A DNA stretch of 64,000 nt, taken from Erythroxylum novogranatense (Eukaryota > Streptophyta > Magnoliopsida > Malpighiales > Erythroxylaceae). Location of the stretch: positions 372,001 through 436,000 of the forward strand of contig CM057229.1 in assembly GCA_029891385.1 (NCBI GenBank), read 5' to 3'. Below, in pieces: positions 12,101-25,000 of this stretch (positions are counted from its first letter, which is position 1; every line of letters starts with the position of its first letter). The notes under the pieces are model-generated. The model was not told where the DNA came from. It was given only the letters and a program-made list of their open reading frames with translations, and did no database searches. A program made the position numbers and the translations under genes.

Positions 12101-15100
12101 GACAATCAAATATGTGTAAATACTTGTAATCAGTACAAGGTTTACCAGACCATACCTCCATAGATGTTTTACCATTGTTTGCAGTAGTAGGCAACCGATT
12201 AATAATATGGCTTGCATAAGTAATTGCCTCATTAAAACACCTTGTCTAATCCAAAGATTAGACAACATACACCGAACTTTCTCAAGTAAAGTACAGTTCA
12301 TGCGCTCGCCACTCCATTCATTGTGGTGTCTCTCTAACCGTGAAATGCCTCACAATACCCTCATCTTGATGACTTCCAAAAAGGATCGACTTATATTCAC
12401 CACCATTATCGATCGAGAGTCTTGATCTTTCGACCGGTTTGCATTTCAATCATCTTTTTCCACTTCAGGAATATCTTTAAGACTTCATCTTTATGCTTCA
12501 TGGTTTACACTCATACTCTCCTAGAGAAGTCATCAATAAAGGAGACAAAATAATGGCTACCTCCCCAAGATGCATTCTTGGAAGATCCCCAAACATCAGT
12601 ATGAACATAATCTAGAATGCCTTTAGTATGGTGAATAGCAGTACCAAATTTCACTCTAGTTTGCTTACCCAGTACACAATGTTCATAGAATTCCAAATTA
12701 CATGTCTTTGCGCCTTTCAATAAGCCTTGCTTCACCAATCCTTACAATGCTTTTTCACCAGCATGCTAAAGACGCATATGCCATAACCTTATAGTGTCTG
12801 AGCTATCTCCATCAGTAGCTTCAGTGATAGCTACTCCACCAGTAACTGTATTACCCTGCAAAAAATACAAGTTATTTCGTCTTGTACCTTTCATCACCAC
12901 AAGTGCCCCGTACACAGCTTTGAGAACTCCACCCTCTATGGTAATCTTGATACCCTTGGATTCCAATGCTCCTATTGAGATAAGATTTTTCTTCATATCC
13001 GATACATACCGAACATCACTCAATTCTCTGACTGTACCATCGTGCATCTTCAAACAGATTTTTCCTATCCCTTGTGTTTTGCAGGCATTATTATTTCCCA
13101 TCAAAACAACTCCACCATCTAGCTCCTGGAAGCTAGAGAACCATTCCCGAATGAGACACATATGATAAGTGCAACATGAATCCAAAATCCACTCCTTGGA
13201 GTGACCATCAGCAGATGAACTAGTCAAAGCAAAATTGAAATCATTATCTTCAGATTTTGCAACGTTTGCTACAGAACCCACTTTCTCCTTCTCTTTGTTC
13301 TTCAATTTGGGGCAGTCTTTCTTCCAATGACCTTTTTGACGACAAAAAGCACATTCATCTTTAGCAGGAAACTTACCTCGTGACTTTGAACGAGATTTTC
13401 CCCGCTTCCCATGTTTTCTTTCCTCTGTTCGTCCCCTTGCAGTGAGTGCCTCAGTTTGTGAATTGTGAGTCTTTAGTTCCTTCTTACGACACTTATGATT
13501 CACCAATGCCGCAGAAACCTAATCAAATTTCACCTCAGATTTTCCATACAACAAAGTAGTTGTCAAATGATCATAATCATCAGGCAATGAATTTAACAAA
13601 CATAGTGTCTTATCCTCGTCAGGAATTTTCACATCAAGGTTTGCTAAATCAGCAAGTATTTTATTATAATCATTTAGGTGCTCATGCATAGAAATACCTG
13701 GACGATACTGAAATCGAAAAAGTTGCTTCTTCAAGAAGAGCCTATTTTCTGCGCTCTTGGTCATATACTTTTCCTCCAATTTCGTCCATAACTCCTTAGC
13801 TGACGTTTCCTTCATATAAGGATATTTCAGCTCCTTATCAAGGAATGATCGAATAGAGGCACAAGCATGGAGATTAATCCGCGTCCACTGCTTCTCATCC
13901 ATATCTTCGGGTTTATTGTCTAGAACCATATCCAACTCTTGTTGATACAGTACATCCATAACTTCACACTGTCACATACCAAAATTATTAGAGCCATTAA
14001 ATTTATCAACCTCTAACCTTGTAGTAGCGATTGGATGTCTACTAGATGTAGGTGTCGATGCTAACGATAATGACTCCATCTTAACATGCTCGTTTTTATC
14101 TCCAGCCATCTATTCGTTACTGTTTACAAATACGCATCGACATCTTTATTCGAATCTTGTAGCAAACCAAATCGTTCACGGGGACCGTAATAATCGATAT
14201 TGTAGCACGACACTGTTCACCGGTAATGTTACTCCAATATATTTTTACTCCGACAATACCCCAGTCAAAAACCTGGAGCTCTGATACCACTTGTTGTACG
14301 GAAACGTTAATAAATTTGGAGTAAAATAAAACAAAGAATAAAAGAACAATCTTGGTTAAGAATGCCTACGTCCAGTTTGGAGATGACTGAGTATTTCACT
14401 ATAACAATGAGAGCATACAATAGTGTCTATCACTCAATTTTTCAAGAAACCCAAAATAACCAAAGCTCACAAAAAAGAGAAACAAAAAAAATATAAAAGT
14501 TTCTTTTTCTCTCACTATTCTTCTCTCTCCTATCTTCTGGAGATTTTTCTCTCTCACTAAACAACACTCTCTTCTCACTCCCGAAACCTTAAGCTCTCCT
14601 CTTGTACTCTACTCTTGTACTCTACATCTCCTCCTTCATTTGCTTCCCTTTTATAGAGATCTTCATGGGTGTGAAAGCCTCCAAGCCACCATTGTTGAGC
14701 CACCATTTTTGATCACCGAAAGTAGCTGAGATTTCTGACTTTTCATTTGAGCCAATATTCAACAGAAGCTACATCTTTAAAGAATCTAAGAAGCACTCAA
14801 AACTGATCAGTAAATTGACCTCTTCAATAAACTAAATATCAAACGATCTTTCACATTAAAACATTTCTAAACTATTATACACGGCTTTCAATCTTAACTC
14901 AGAAAGAAAAACATAGAAGAACATAACTGACCTTCTCACGCCTTCCACTACAAACAGCAGGAGGGATAGGGAACCTCTCAGCATGACGAACAGGGTCATA
15001 CCTCGATGGGAAGTAATTGACCTGAAAATAACACATAGCACAGGATTAGAACAAGTAGCCAAAACCAAGTAGAAAATAACCAGCACAATAAATGTATTTG

Positions 15101-18100
15101 AATTCAGCATATATCTTGTCCCATGTTCGCTAAGGTAAATGAGCATATATCTTGTCCCATGTTCACTAAGGTAAATGAAAAATGATGTTAGGAGTGGTAT
15201 TATGAGGTAACACAGCCAAACACCTCTTCGTCTCGGTGCATGAAATTCATAACCTTCATGGTGATTGTTATGATGAGAACATTTGGGAGCATTTGCAGGG
15301 AGCTGCAGATAGTTGGGTCCAAGACGGTGCCTCTGTGTATCAGCATATGAGAAAATACGAGTCTGGAGCAACTTGTCATCTGAATAGTAAATACCAGGAA
15401 CAACAATGGATGGGCAGAAAGCAAGCTGCTCATTCTCAGCAAAGAAGTTATCAATATTCTTGTTCAAAACCAAACGGCCAACTGGCTGCAGGGGCAAGAT
15501 ATCCTCAGGCCAGGTCTTGGTCACATCAAGTGGGTTAAAATCAAACCTGTCTTCATGATCAGGATCAATTATCTGGATATAAAGTTTCCACTCGGGATAG
15601 TTGCCAGCAACAATGGAGTCATAAAGATCCTGAGTGGCATGGCTATGGTTAGCTCCTACAACCTTAATGGCCTCGTCCTCCAGGAGACACTTAACACCAC
15701 AAGTAGGTTTCCAATGAAATTTCACGTAGTGTGCCTTTCCGACTTTGTTAATAAGCATATAGGTATTAACCCCTGAGCCTTCCATATGTCTGTAATCCGG
15801 GGGAATACCCAGATCATCAAAAAGGAAGGTGAACATGTGCAAGCTTTCGGGATGATGGGAGAAGAAATCCACAATTCTCCAATTCTCCTGGATGTGAGAC
15901 TTGGGGTTAGGTTTAAGGGCATGAACCATGTCTGGGAACTTCATTCCATCACGAATAAAGAAAACAGGGAAATGGTTTCCCACGAGGTCGAAATTGCCCT
16001 AAATCAGCAAGCAAACAAGATAACATGAGAATGAAATTAGCAAGATTAACCATGCGTTTGGTTACCGTCTTCGGACGTGAGGACGGATGACAAGGACATA
16101 AAATTTCTTTCCTGTGACGTGTTTGCTTACCGTCTGCACAAAATTTTGTCCCGTCTTCAATGGACAAAGACAAAATTTTCTGTCCAATTCCAAACTATGG
16201 TACAGAACTTCTTGTCCGTTGGACAAGAATTAGAAATGACTATAATGCCCTGTCATTTTGCAGGGTTCATCCCACATCTCCTTCGTCGTTGTCTCTAACG
16301 CAGTTCACCAATCTCCATCTCTCCTTCACTTTTTTGCGTCTCCGTCGTGAAAGGTAGATAGTGCTTTTCCCCTTCGCATGCCCGCACCTTGCGACTAGTT
16401 CACATATTTCTGTTTGCCTTCCTCCAGATCGTCTTCCTAACGTCACTCTCCACCCATCGTTAAGGCCATCGTCGCAGATAATGGTATCCCACTCGAGTCA
16501 CCGCAAATGATCGGTTTGATAGATAACGAAATAGAAAGAACATCAACTATATACACACAAAGAAATGGCAATGAGTGTCTCTCCCACTCTCATGAAACGC
16601 ATTTTCTCATCCTTACTCACCTCTCAAACGTCGCCATTTCCTAATTTGAGTCTAAAGCACCTCTCAAAATCACTGCTCGTAAGACATCATCATGCCACTC
16701 GCTTTTCAGTAGTTCCTTGGTCTCTGTTTGTCTCTCTCTTTTCTTTCTTTTTTAAATTCCCTTTAATGTTAGTTCCTTACGAAGAATCAAATTTCCGACC
16801 TTTGGCAACCAACTTGATTTCTTAGCTTTACCATTTTCCGTGAATTGTAATGGGTTACCATGGATTTGTAATTTGGAATTTGGAGCTCGTAATTGCTACA
16901 AAGGAATGTTAATTTTTATTTTGTGAGTAGCTACAAGGGATGGATGTAAATCCAAATGTAAATCGCTTCATTCAAAGGAACTTAAGCTGTAACATGTGGG
17001 ATTCTTCTTGCTTGGACCATTACTATTGCAACGCTTTGTAATTCTTGCTAGTCGTAACTATCGCACCTTTGAAGTTCTCTGTTTTACTTTTTATCAGTAT
17101 GGGTGTCCAATCCAGAAAAGGGATGCTTTGTTGGATGGTTGTCATAGCATCCAAATTGATTGAAGAAACTTGTTCACTTCTTTTTTCTTTCTTTTGTGTC
17201 TTGGGATCCTAGGCATCTTTAGCCGCTTTTTTTTGAGATTAGATAATGATTCTTACCCCAGAAAGATTTGTTCATTTTCACTTTATCAAATGCTTATCCC
17301 TTTTGAAAATTCTCTTGCATCTTTGACAAAGGTAGTCTTTTCTTTTCCTTTTTTGCTTTCATTTTCTTTTCATGTCACCTTTTGTAAATTTTAGGTATGA
17401 CTTTATTGTAAATACTAAGAACATGTATCTTTGAGGTGATAATGCTACCATTATGGCTATAGCACTTGTAATTTGCATGCCTTCACAACATTCAAAATGT
17501 GATGGTTAACTTGCGAGGTTGCCCCATTATCAATCGGAGCCTAATCGATGTGAGCGAGCATTTGTGGGAAACACAATTGGCCAAGCAAATGGTGTTTATG
17601 ACAAGCCAATAGATCTTCGATTTTGTGATTATACAAATGACAAGTCCAATCTGAAGGGGAAGTCACTTGCAAGTGCACTTATATCCGATGCCAAGTTTGA
17701 TGGTCTTGACATGTCGAAGTAGTAATGTCCGAGGCTTATCTTTGTTGGAGCTAGCTTCAAAGGTAAATTATCATTTCATCGTTAGATATATGCATTTGCT
17801 TGTATTGTTTTCCATCACCAAATGCTTTTGATATGTGTTTAAAGTCTTACTAGAGGGAAACATAAAATACCTTGGTTCATTTTCATAGATTGATCATCAA
17901 CGTATTTCTTACATACATGAACAACTTATGAAGTAGATACTTTCGGTTGATCAATAATTGGCTCCTTTGGTATCTTGACGATAAGTGCATTTAGCTAATG
18001 GATGTAAGTATGCAATGACATACATCGAAACACACAATAAACCTTATTAAAATTGAAACTTCCTAGCTTTTGCTCCTTATTTAAATGTCTATTTTCTTGT

Positions 18101-18985
18101 AGAGATGATGCAGTCATGAGAATAATCTGTTTATCTATTAAAAAATGAATTGCAGTTGTTAGTTGAAAGCAATATCGGTATATCATATAGATGCTCGAGT
18201 TAGCTTCTTCTCGTTCGATGACTATGTGTATGTGAGGCGGGACCATTCATAGTAGGATGTTTGAGAGTCGATGGGTAGAAGGTGTTGAAAAGGAAAACCA
18301 TAATTTTGTAATTTCGTAGTCTTTGAACATCAAGATAGACAAAATTTCAATTTTCAATCTATTAGCGTAGGGTTGGTTTTTATTTTACCTTTTTTTTTTT
18401 TGGGGAAAACCAAATTGTACGAAGGCCAATAATCAAATGTTGGATAACACACTTCCACAATTCTTTCCGGTGTGGATTTCTCCAATGTTGTTTTGGATCG
18501 GGTTAATTTTGGGAAAGTCGAACTTCAAGGAGCTATCTTTAAGAATCTTGTGTTATCTGGCTCTACATTTGAGGAAGCTCATTTGGAAAATCTTGTTTTG
18601 AGGACACCATCATAGGTTACATTGATCTTGAAGCTTTGCACAAATACCACCATTAGCATTTGAAGGAAGAGTCGATCTGGGATGGTGACCTCGGTTTATT
18701 TTTGAAGTACTAATCTATATTAACCGTATTTGTTGATCAACACGAAACAAGATTAGTTTTGGTGATTATGAAGAGATGCATAGTCAAGTAGCAGTTCGAT
18801 CAAATTATATGATATTAATTATATGACGTGTTGCTCATGTTCTACGACAAAACTCACCTTGCAATAATAATAGCAATAATCAAAATAATATTAATAATGT
18901 TAACAAAATTAATTCTAGTAATATTTTAAATATTATTATTATTATTATTAAATGTATAATAATTATAATATTATTATTCTTAAAC

Positions 18986-19026
<41 letters not shown>

Positions 19027-22000
19027 CATAATAATAATACTTGTCATAATAGTAATAATAATAATAATTCTTATAGTAATATTAATAATATTAATACGTT
19101 ATTATAATAATTATAATAATAGCAATAATCAAAATAATATTCATAATATTAACAAAAATAATAATAGTATAGAATTTAATCTCATAATAATAATATAATA
19201 ATTTTATTTATAATATTAATTATAATTATAATTAATATAATCATAATAATATTAATAATATAATCATAACAACAGTAATAATAATATTTTTAACAATATT
19301 AATAATCAAAATAATACTAAAAATTACATTTATTAACATCTACAAGTCTTATTATACTACAGGGGCATTTTTGTCATTAACACTGCTTTCATTTTACATT
19401 ACGAAGGCAACTAAACACATTTCATCCTTGGGACGACGACAATTATCTCTTACGTAAAACGCAACCAAACATCTCCATCTTGATTCTTGTTTTGTCGCAT
19501 CTTGTCGCCCTATTCCGCCTAATCCCGCTTTCAGACGCTGCAGACGCTAACCAAACGCAGCGTAATAGACACAACTCATGGAATTAAACATACACATTGC
19601 TTAAAAACAAAATTAAAACATCAGAGAACTACCCACCTCTCTGGTGTAAAATTTCACAGCAAAGCCTCGAGGATCCCTCAAGGTTTCAGGACTTCCACGC
19701 TCGTGGATAACTGTTGAGAAGCGTACAATGACAGGAGTTTGCGCTCCTAGAGCTCGGAGGAAATCAGCACATGTAAGTTGAGAGATATCATGGGTGACCT
19801 CAAAGAAACCCTTTGCACTTGCTCCCCTAGCATGGACTACACGTTCTGGGATCCTTTCCCTGTCAAAGTTGGCAAGTTTCTCCAACAAATGATAATCCTC
19901 TAGGAGAATAGGTCCTATCAAAAGAAGAACACAGAAATGAACTCTTCGTTCATTAATATGGAAACGCCTACTCTGTAAGTATCAGAGCACAACAAACCCA
20001 TAAGAGAAGATAACATGCACGCTCAATAACAAGAAACAAGTAACGAGAACGAAAAAATAACACTTTCAAGACATCCGGTTATATCATTCAACAAAACTAC
20101 CAAATTTGGTATCATTCAGCAGACGATAAGAACTTCTAATCACAAGCACAAGGACGGCAACCAATACTGACGGTTTCTGTAAACATAGAGCTTTAAGAAC
20201 AGATAACGAGTAGGTTTCTGTGACCATATAGCTTTAAGAACGTATAACGAGTTTAAGCATAACATTTACGCATATCAAAAGTCCAACGCAATAAAAAAAT
20301 TATACCATTGAAAGATGAAAAAGCTACCTCGAGAGCCAACAGTGAGTGAGGAGTTGTTGTTCCAGACTAGAGCACCGGAGTTGGTAGTAAAGTAAGGAGA
20401 ATTGTAAGCACTTGATGGGCGGTACTGTAAACAAACAGAACAAAGAGTTCCATCAACAACAAAAGAAAAGAAAAATGAGAATAGACAACCTGGTCATCAT
20501 CGTAAAGGTCGAAAGCTTGTCGACTGAGAAACAAAATCATCTCAACCCAACAAACATAGACAAGAAAAGCCAATTCACAGAATCCCAAAAAAACAAAGAA
20601 AATCAACCATTAGGTTCTCAACAAACAGATTCAATAAGAGAAACATGAAAACAGAGCATGCACGTTCAGGTATAAGTACCATGAAAACAGAGCATGCACA
20701 TTTAGGTATAATCTTGATTCTCACGGATTACGGTAAACCGAACGTTCATTGTTTGGATCCATGGAGTCGGTCGTCATTGTAGTAATCTCGACGTGAATAT
20801 CCCTGCAAAATAAAGAAGGCTCGTCGGGGGTTGTGTCCCGATTAGCCCCTCCGACGCTCAAGTTAGTCTTTCCCGGTGAAGGTAAGGTCGCCGTATGCAG
20901 AGAAGAATAGAATTGTGATTGCGTACCTTTGTTATGGTAGAATTACACCTTATATATGGAGCGATAACTAGGTTTAAGTCTTTACGTGTTTGCATGGGAG
21001 ACTCTCACCTGCGAATGGGTCAAGGAGATCATGGACTAGACCTGGGCTTGGCATAAGTATAAGACTGATCTTTGAGGATTGGACCGATCGGCCCATGTAT
21101 CGTTGAGACTGGGTTCGGGTCCTAGTATGACCGACCCGACCATAAACCCCCCGACTCCTCGAGTCTGAGCAAAGAGAAGGGTCGAAGGAGTATGTGCGAG
21201 TCTTGTAACTCGTCCGCAAGATAGTTCGGGGCAGGCCTGATCGGTCGAATATTGACATTATGGCTCGTCCATGAACAACTCGTAACAAGCCTGATCGATC
21301 GGATTTCGACGAGCGGTGCGTGACCGCTCGTATTGGGATTGGTCGGCTGAATGTCTCTACTCGGTCGGCATTGGCATTTATTGCACGATAGCCCGCGCCT
21401 AAGTAGGTCGGGGGGTCATCATTAGCGAGCGCGTGGTGGTACGTGGAGCAATTATTGTTTGACGGCGCATGCCTTCTGATGGCTTTTCGAATCAAGGCGA
21501 TCGTCCTTATGCAGAATTGTCAGGTACGGTATCCGTCGTCCTCTCAACTATCACGCGCTCGGATTTTGAACAACCCTAATTCTCTTTGGCTCGGATTATG
21601 CTGCGCGGTCCAAGCATAGCTCGATTTTCTCGCGCGTCGCTTCGATTGGATCGCTATTCGAGTGTTCCCTTATAAATGTTCAGGATCGACAAACTGTTTG
21701 GTTTTCTTCACGTTTGCTTCGTTCTTACTCTCACTCTGCTTTCATTTGTTCTTTCTTGCCCTTAATTCCCATAAATTTTCGTCAACTGTCGTTCGATTTC
21801 CCCTTCTCCATTCACTAAATAGGTACGTCCTTCTTCCTCTAAGCTTTTCTTTTCAAGTCTCTCTTCGTAAACATGTCATTGTCGGTTCTGAAGTATGGTA
21901 GAAGGTGTCAAAGAAATATCGACGAGAGAGAGAAATGATGGGTTAGTTGTGGAGGCGCCGCCAAGAAATGCATCAACGATGACCGTAAGGGAACTGAATC

Positions 22001-25000
22001 GGTCAATACTCAGATATAACATCCCGTGAACAGGGACCCCGGTAGCCTGGGAACGAGCGTATCCACAGCAACTTGAGTGGATATTTTTCCGTTTCCGATA
22101 GTTTCTTCTCGGTGGGTGGTATGAGGCTTCCGTACGCCCCGATCGTCGACGAGGTGTGCACGACATATCAGTTAATGCCGAGCCAAATTCTTCTAAATAG
22201 CTGGAGGTTTATTAACGGTCTGGCGTTGCTGTGTCACCAGTTCAGCTGCCCTCCTTCGATTGGCGTCCTGCGTCATTTCTTGAGACTGAGTCAAAGTCCG
22301 ATCTCTGGAGCCGGGATCCCTTCTCTGCAGTACTGAGATGCTCGGTATCGGCCGGCCGGGACAGCTTCAAAGGTCTCTTCTTGGCGAACAAAGTATTTCT
22401 TTGTAAAGCCCCCAGGGTCCTCCTCCGAGTCTCGGTCGTGGAGGTATCCTTTAGCCGAGCAGTGGAATGACATGTCGAGCATATCCCTTAGTAGGGAGGA
22501 GTGGATAGTAGTTAGTCGTATAAAAGCGCTCGGTCGATACGACTTAACTCGGCTCGACCCCCTACCACGGATTAGCGGGCTAGGAGAGGAAGCCGCCCCG
22601 TCTGGTTGACCCTATGTAGTTTAGTTATTTACTGCATGTTTTGATTATTGCTATCTTCCTCTGACTTGTGTTTGTTGCCGTGCAACCATGGTGAGAATAG
22701 AGGATTATGTCGGGCTCGCCGCTTCCCCTAAATCCAAAAAGCAGGCGGCGGGGAAAAAGAAGGGGAAGGAGACGGAGACTGGTGAAGGCTCCGCTCCGCT
22801 GGTAGAGCTCGGTCGTTCTACAGTGTCTTTGGCCCCTTCACCTGTTGAGGACAGTTCTGCGAGGTTGGCGTTGTTGCCGATCGTACCAGCGAATACGGGC
22901 CGAGCAGGTGTAGAAAAAGAGGAGGAGGAGGAGGAAGTGGAGCCTCCTCTTAAAAGGAAGAGACTGATCCTACTCCGTGATCTTCCATCCGATCCGCCTG
23001 GTCAAGGCGGGAAGGCAAAAGAGAAGAAGGGCAAAGGGAAAAGTCGAGCGACTAACGTCGGGCAGTGGGAGTCTTTGATCAAGCTGGCCAAAAACTCCTC
23101 GATTGGGGACCTCGACGTGTCCCGCCACATTGCTGAGAGGATTACTCCCCCCGTGGACGAGCAGAACATGGATAAGAAGAGTAATCAGGAGATTGGGTCT
23201 CACCTCCTTCGTAGCTGTATACGGAGCTCGGTGATGTCCTTCGCGATGGTGCAGCATCTGGAGGCTCTGGACCAGGAAGTTCAGGACCTTCATGAGCAGA
23301 CGAAGACTTTGAAGGACGAGCTTTCGGAGGTGAAAGAGGAGAGAGACCTTCTTCAGGCTCAGAATTCTTCCTTAGAGGAGGAGAAGAAGATTCAGGAGGA
23401 AGCGATGAGTGCTTTGAAAGCTCAATTTGATGCGGGGGAGGAGGAGAGGATCAGGGCGATTGCAGCGAAGGGCGAGCTAGTCAAGGTGTGTGAGGTCTTG
23501 GAGGGGAAGATGGAGTTGGAGAGGAAGCTTAAAGAGAAGTTCCTCCAAGACTGTCATGCAGCGGTGGAAAGCAAGCGCAGGACCGAGGAGGTGTTGACGA
23601 AGTTGGGATGCTCTGTTAAAAGGCAAAGGATCGAGGCGATCAAACGGTGGAAGAGAAGAAATCTAAATGCGGAATGCCTAGAACTCGCCTGCGACGTAAC
23701 CCTCTCGGTCATGAAGAAGTGCCATGAGATTCACATTCCCGATGGGTCGGAGCGGCCTTCATTTGAAGATTATGCCAAGCCGCTGCTTCCTGCTCTCGGC
23801 CTTTCATTGGAGGGAATGAAGGAGAGGGCCTTGGGGGCGCTGACCGTTGTTTCGGACGAGGAGTTGGATCTGAGCTCGGAAGAAGAAGAAGAGGATGTCT
23901 CTCTGCTGCCAGCTCCTCTTGACCCAATTGCCGGCCCTTCTCTTCCCTTGGCCGATCCTACTGTCGACCCTTCCTCTGTTGACCCGGTTGTTGGCCCTTC
24001 TTTTCCTCCTCCCGATTCGGATGCGGACCCTTCCTCCCCTGCCGATCTGGTTGCTCCCATTGCTGGCCCTACTTCTCCTCCGAAAGAATGAGAGTGATTG
24101 TTTCATTTTGTGTAAGGCTCATCTGGTCGGGCTTGTGGCCAGAATCTTTTTCTCTAAGAAATAAAAACTCATTCTTGATTATTTTTGGCGTGTTGAATAT
24201 TTCTCCCCTCGAATGGTAGGTTGTGAATGAATGCGCTCGATCTTGTGACAATAAAGTGAATTAGGCCGAGTGATAATAGGGCCGGACGATCCGAAATTTT
24301 GTCTTAGGATCCTTGGTCGAGCGTTAGTCAGTGACGATCGATGGTTCCAAGGGTCTTGTCTTGGCAACCCGGTCGATCTATACTCGAGGCCAAGCGATGG
24401 TCCCAAGGATCTTATCTTGGCGACCCGACCATCCGTAGTCGATCTATGTCGAGGTCGAGCGAGGGTCCCAAGGATCTTGTCTTGGCGACCCGACCAACCG
24501 TGGTCGATCTATGTCGAGGCCAAGCGAGGGGTCCCAAGGATCTTGTCTTGGCGACCCGACCGACCGTGGTCTATCTATGTCGAGGCCGAGCGAGGGGTCT
24601 CAAGGATCTTGTCTTGGCGACCCGACCGACCGTAGTTGATCTATGTCAAGGCCGAGCGATGGTCCCAAGGATCTTGTCTTGGTGACCGATCGACCGTAGT
24701 CGATCTATGTCGAGGCCAGTGAGGATCCCAAGGATCTTATCTTGACGACCCGATCGACCGTAGTCGATCTATGTCGAGGCCAGTAAGGGTCCCAAGGATC
24801 TTGTCTTGGCCACCCGATCTACTGTAGTCGATCTATGGAGATGCCGAGCGATGGTTGATTGGATTTTCTACTCTTTGCCACATATAATAGAACTTTTTAT
24901 TGCCAAGAAATCTGAAAACCCTTTTATTAATGATAATGAGGCGTGGTAGTTAAAAAACTGTCTGGGCAGGACGGGAAAAAGATACCTCTGAGTTTTGTAC

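Larger units (their letters stand above)
9651..14764 (-). mobile_element. Ty1/Copia LTR retrotransposon in catalase intron 5
   Basis: Complete but decayed Copia element on the minus strand. The LTRs are 14292-14764 (5') and 9651-10014 (3'). Next to the 5' LTR is a primer-binding site TGGTATCAGAGC, as for initiator-Met tRNA. Next to the 3' LTR is a purine-rich tract (AAGGTGGAGAT). Both edges are flanked by a copy of (A)GAAG, a probable target-site duplication. Without it, catalase intron 5 would be about 215 bp. Domain content resembles TNT1/Tork-type elements. Confidence 0.93.
16050..19562. mobile_element. Non-autonomous PIF/Harbinger-like element carrying a gene copy, in catalase intron 3
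   Basis: A 3.5-kb insertion bounded by inverted ends sharing TGCGTTTGGTTA and CGTCT: left 16050-16076, right 19536-19562 in reverse. It is flanked by TAA on both sides (16047-16049 and 19563-19565), the 3-bp TWA target duplication expected of PIF/Harbinger elements. Removing it leaves a normal intron of about 122 bp. No transposase is visible. The inside holds a degenerate thylakoid-lumen protein gene (about 16565-18690) and a long AAT-rich low-complexity tract. Superfamily is inferred from the TSD length and TIR only. hAT or Mutator are less likely because I see no 8-9 bp duplication. Confidence 0.7.

Noticed and set aside
14856..15222. C-terminal extension of the catalase frame
   Set aside because: This is intron 4 and beyond, read in a shifted frame after the 2-nt deletion; the real next exon is 15021-14932.
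16565..16825. Independent small gene starting [12 protein letters not shown]
   Set aside because: Better explained as the transit-peptide exon of the captured TL17.4-like gene inside the PIF-like element.
20974..21495. 173-codon minus-strand frame
   Set aside because: Covers the 3' LTR edge, purine tract and untranslated part of the Tat element; no recognisable domain.
24270..24685. Overlapping plus-strand frames with repeated [10 protein letters not shown]...IYVEA peptides
   Set aside because: They are read-through of the 65-bp tandem array; the unit length happens to stay open in two frames. No protein family match.
24341..24853. CRISPR-like regular repeats
   Set aside because: Units are contiguous without unique spacers and lie inside a plant retrotransposon.
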